Below, piece after piece: positions 61,637 to 64,000 of a stretch of DNA of 64,000 nucleotides. Both the position numbers and the translations under genes were made by a program. This stretch comes from Lachnospiraceae bacterium UBA7179 (GTDB lineage: Bacteria; Bacillota; Clostridia; Lachnospirales; Lachnospiraceae). Location of the stretch: assembly GCA_002491195.1 (NCBI GenBank), contig DKVL01000052.1, positions 36,663 to 100,662 on the forward strand. The letters run 5' to 3'. The notes beneath the pieces were generated by a model. That model did not search any database. It saw only the letters and a list, made by a program, of their open reading frames with translations, and had not been told where the DNA came from. How positions within the stretch are numbered: position 1 is the stretch's first letter; every line of letters starts with the position of its first letter.

Positions 61637-62689
61637 ATGTTTAAACAAAAGCGTATCGGTATCTTGGGAACCGGAAAAATGGCAGAAGTTATGGCAGGCA
61701 CAATCAAAAAGATGAAAAGTGTGAAGTGCCACGGTGTAGCATCGCGGAGTGAAGAAAGGGCCCAGGAATTTGCGAGTGAATACAATATTAAGGTAGCATA
61801 TACCTCTTACGAGGAAATGCTGTTGGATGATAAGATTGACTTGATCTATATCGCAACACCCCACTCGGAACACTATGCCAATATGAAGCTTTGTATAGAA
61901 AGTGGAAAAAATGTATTGTGTGAGAAGGCTTTTACAGCAAATGCAAAGCAGGCAGAGGAAATACTGACACTGGCAAAGGAAAAAAATGTATTTGTGGCAG
62001 AAGCAATGTGGGTGCGCTACATGCCAATGCTCACCACGATCAAGGGAATTCTTAGCTCTGGAATCATAGGGGAACCGACCATGTTGACAGCAAATCTCGG
62101 ATATGCTATCGCAGATAAGAAGAGATTGACAGATCCAGAACTTGGGGGCGGGGCATTGCTTGATTTAGGAGTGTATACATTGAATTTTGCTGCCATGATG
62201 TTTGGCAAGGAGATCGAGAAGATGGATTCTGCCTGTGTTCTTACAAATACTGGAGTAGATGCGTCAGAGAGCATTACACTTACATACAAGGATGGAAGGA
62301 TGGCGGTGCTCAACTGCACCATGAATGGGCTGAGTGACAGGAGAGGTGTGATTTATGGTCCAAAAGGATATATTGTGATTGAGAATATCAATAACTTTGC
62401 CTCTGCCACAGTGTACGATATGAATTATAAAGCAGTGAAATCGGTAAAGGCGCCCAAACAGATCACAGGTTATGAATATGAGATATACTCCTGTATGGAG
62501 GCGATCGATAAGGGTGAAAAAGAGTGCTGGGAGATGCCGCATGCGGAAACTCTGCGCATTATGAGGCAGATGGACGAGCTTCGTGCGCAATGGAGGGTTG
62601 TTTTTCCTTTCGAGAGGGAGGAGGCATGTGAACTTTTGACAGGCGAGGTGGAAGAAACTGTACCAGAGGATATGGATATAGAGGCATAG
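61637..62689 (+). CDS. Gfo/Idh/MocA family oxidoreductase
   Basis: A 350-residue protein. N-terminal Rossmann fold binding NAD(P) (IGILGTGKMAEVMA), the family motif YIATPHSEHYANM and the catalytic-type EKAFTANAKQA (Lys at EKA), then the C-terminal alpha/beta domain (GGGALLDLGVYTLNF). The family oxidises or reduces sugars and polyols or trans-dihydrodiols; the substrate is unknown. Confidence 0.9.
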   Translation: MFKQKRIGILGTGKMAEVMAGTIKKMKSVKCHGVASRSEERAQEFASEYNIKVAYTSYEEMLLDDKIDLIYIATPHSEHYANMKLCIESGKNVLCEKAFTANAKQAEEILTLAKEKNVFVAEAMWVRYMPMLTTIKGILSSGIIGEPTMLTANLGYAIADKKRLTDPELGGGALLDLGVYTLNFAAMMFGKEIEKMDSACVLTNTGVDASESITLTYKDGRMAVLNCTMNGLSDRRGVIYGPKGYIVIENINNFASATVYDMNYKAVKSVKAPKQITGYEYEIYSCMEAIDKGEKECWEMPHAETLRIMRQMDELRAQWRVVFPFEREEACELLTGEVEETVPEDMDIEA

Positions 62690-62751
62690 GCTGTTAAAAG
62701 ATGGCAATACTATAGCTGTCAATAGATTTCATGATTGATTATGAAAAGGAG

Positions 62752-62886
62752 GTTACAGTTCAGCCCAGGACTTCGCACTGCGCTGCGAAGTCCGTGAGAA
62801 AGCGTAGTGGCTGAGATGCATCAAGCCATCGCGAAGCGATTTTGCATGGCTTGATGCGTTACAGTTCGGCAAGGCTGAACTGTAAC
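62752..62886. mobile_element. MITE-like element inserted in a ribosome binding site
   Basis: A 135-bp element with perfect 14-bp terminal inverted repeats (GTTACAGTTCAGCC at 62752-62765, its complement at 62873-62886). Internal hairpins: GACTTCGCA arm pair, TCAAGCCAT/ATGGCTTGA pair, ATCGC-GAA-GCGAT. It is flanked by AAAAGGAG (62744-62751) and GAAAGGAG (62887-62894), a 7-of-8 target duplication that includes the Shine-Dalgarno sequence. A partial copy lies at 1-74 in the other orientation. Confidence 0.8.
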
Positions 62887-62900
62887 GAAAGGAGATAGCT

Positions 62901-63332
62901 ATGAAAAAGGATGATCAGGAGATTTTAAAAGAAGTCCAGAAAAACACTGACATGGCCATCCATGCGATTGATACCCTTTCAGAAAAGGTATGTGATGAAG
63001 AATTGCGGGGGGAGCTTTCCAGGGAGAAACTTTTGTATTCTGTGATACAGAATAAAGCGACAGACAGACTGCAGAGTGAGCGGACAGAAGGATACCACAA
63101 AAGTGCTATGCAGGATCTGATGTTAAAGGGCAGCATTCAGATGAATACACTGACAAACTGCAGTGTCAGCAAGATTGCAGAGATGATGATTCAAGGCAGC
63201 AACAGAGGGATTACCAACATGTGGAGATCGATGAATCATCATCAGGATTCGGGAAATACATCGATGGAGGTAGCCAGGGAACTGGTAGAATTCGAGGAGA
63301 AATCCATTGTCAGACTGAAAAAATTTTTATAA
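62901..63332 (+). CDS. Hypothetical helical protein
   Basis: A 143-residue protein, all helical by composition, with no signal peptide. Family not recognised; ferritin-like proteins have a broadly similar look but no metal motif is clear. The ATG is six bases after AAAGGAG, a site regenerated by the target duplication of the upstream element. Confidence 0.65.
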   Translation: MKKDDQEILKEVQKNTDMAIHAIDTLSEKVCDEELRGELSREKLLYSVIQNKATDRLQSERTEGYHKSAMQDLMLKGSIQMNTLTNCSVSKIAEMMIQGSNRGITNMWRSMNHHQDSGNTSMEVARELVEFEEKSIVRLKKFL

Positions 63333-63364
63333 GGTAGTGTAGCAGTGAAAGAGGATGGAAGAAT

Positions 63365-64000
63365 ATGACCAGATTGAACAAATACCTTGCAGCGTGTGGG
63401 ATCTGTTCGAGGCGTGCGGCAGATAACCTAATTGATCAGGGCAGGGTAAAGGTAAATGGTCAAAAAGCTGTGAGCGGTATGCAGGTGTGCGTTCAGGACT
63501 GTGTAGAAGTGGATGGCAGACAAGTGAAACCAGTTTCTTCGAGTGTGGTTCTTGCATACAATAAGCCCGTTGGAGTCACCTGCACGGAAAGGGACAAATA
63601 CGCGGAAAAGACGATCGTAGAGGCGGTCGGATATCCAGTAAGACTTACTTATGCAGGGCGCCTTGACAAAGATTCTGACGGGTTGATTATCCTGACAAAT
63701 GATGGAGAACTGATACAACGCATGATGCGGGGGGCAAATTGTCATGAGAAAGAGTATGTTGTCAAGGTGAACAGGGAAATCACAGATGATTTTCTGGCGA
63801 GAATGGCTCAGGGAGTCTATTTGAAAGAACTAAATGAGACAACGCGGCCCTGTTTTATAGAGGGGATTGGCAAATATACATTTCGTATCATATTGACGCA
63901 GGGACTCAACAGACAGATCAGGCGGATGTGCGAATGCTTTGGGTATCAGGTAAAGTCTTTGACCCGAATCAGGATCATGAATATTGAACTTGCTGGATTA
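63365..64000 (+). CDS. RsuA/RluF-type pseudouridine synthase (partial, runs off the end)
   Basis: The first 212 residues of a gene open at the window end. N-terminal S4 RNA-binding domain (MTRLNKYLAACGICSRR), then the catalytic domain with the Asp in AGRLDKDSDGLIILTNDG and the GLNRQIRRMCECFGY motif. The pattern is close to RluF or RsuA-like enzymes that modify rRNA. Start at 63365 after GAGGATGGAAG. Confidence 0.9.
   Translation, partial: MTRLNKYLAACGICSRRAADNLIDQGRVKVNGQKAVSGMQVCVQDCVEVDGRQVKPVSSSVVLAYNKPVGVTCTERDKYAEKTIVEAVGYPVRLTYAGRLDKDSDGLIILTNDGELIQRMMRGANCHEKEYVVKVNREITDDFLARMAQGVYLKELNETTRPCFIEGIGKYTFRIILTQGLNRQIRRMCECFGYQVKSLTRIRIMNIELAGL

Overview
The window looks like a chromosome segment of an anaerobic Clostridia bacterium, most likely Lachnospiraceae. 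This is inferred from the gene order rimP-nusA-ylxR-ylxQ-infB-rbfA-nrnA-truB-ribF, a leucine T-box ahead of leuA, AGGAGG-type ribosome binding sites with some TTG/GTG starts, and the many small zinc-ribbon, YARHG and TM-TPR proteins. Almost every gene is on the + strand.

Left part (about 1-24.6 kb): an unusual type VII (ESX/WXG100) secretion locus. It has an EssC-type FtsK/SpoIIIE ATPase with N-terminal FHA region and three ATPase modules (13699-18690), a YukD/EsaB ubiquitin-like protein, a LytTR regulator and at least five WXG100-type or related helical proteins. Around it sit proteins not in the textbook set: a VWA-FHA membrane protein, a FDPMTG-repeat membrane protein, a Ser/Thr kinase with TPRs, a triply inactivated pseudokinase with TM and YARHG domain (an EssB-like candidate), an LRR protein, a VWA-discoidin protein and a secreted beta-helix protein. 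Recognisable EsaA and EssA genes are absent. Three promoters here share one bipartite element (ATTCAT-N17-CTGTCA, then a -10 at 28-29 bp), a candidate regulon signal for the LytTR protein.

Middle part (24.6-39.6 kb): an accessory island. It holds a second WXG triad paralogous, in the same order, to one in the core locus. The triad precedes a lipase-like protein whose WXG domain lies at the C-terminus, a reverse-domain layout like Staphylococcus aureus TslA. A tandem family of TM-TPR proteins follows (six near-identical N-termini, different C-termini, several with YD-like repeats). The gaps between them hold decayed copies and scars of the lipase C-terminal end. This pattern suggests effector/immunity-like expansion and recombination. 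An RCC1-repeat protein, zinc-ribbon proteins and a broken AAA-ATPase-like remnant are also present.

Right part (39.9-64 kb): mostly housekeeping. A chemoreceptor, citrate synthase, the nusA-infB operon, nrnA-truB-ribF, a DUF2156-GNAT fusion, leuA fused to an AraC-type HTH behind a T-box, an AlkD-like protein, tRNA-Arg(CCG), an SH3b membrane protein, a Gfo/Idh/MocA oxidoreductase and a partial RsuA/RluF-type pseudouridine synthase. Two MITE-like elements with terminal inverted repeats and 8-bp target duplications occur here (after rbfA, and in the ribosome binding site of the gene at 62901). A third copy is cut by the left edge of the window.
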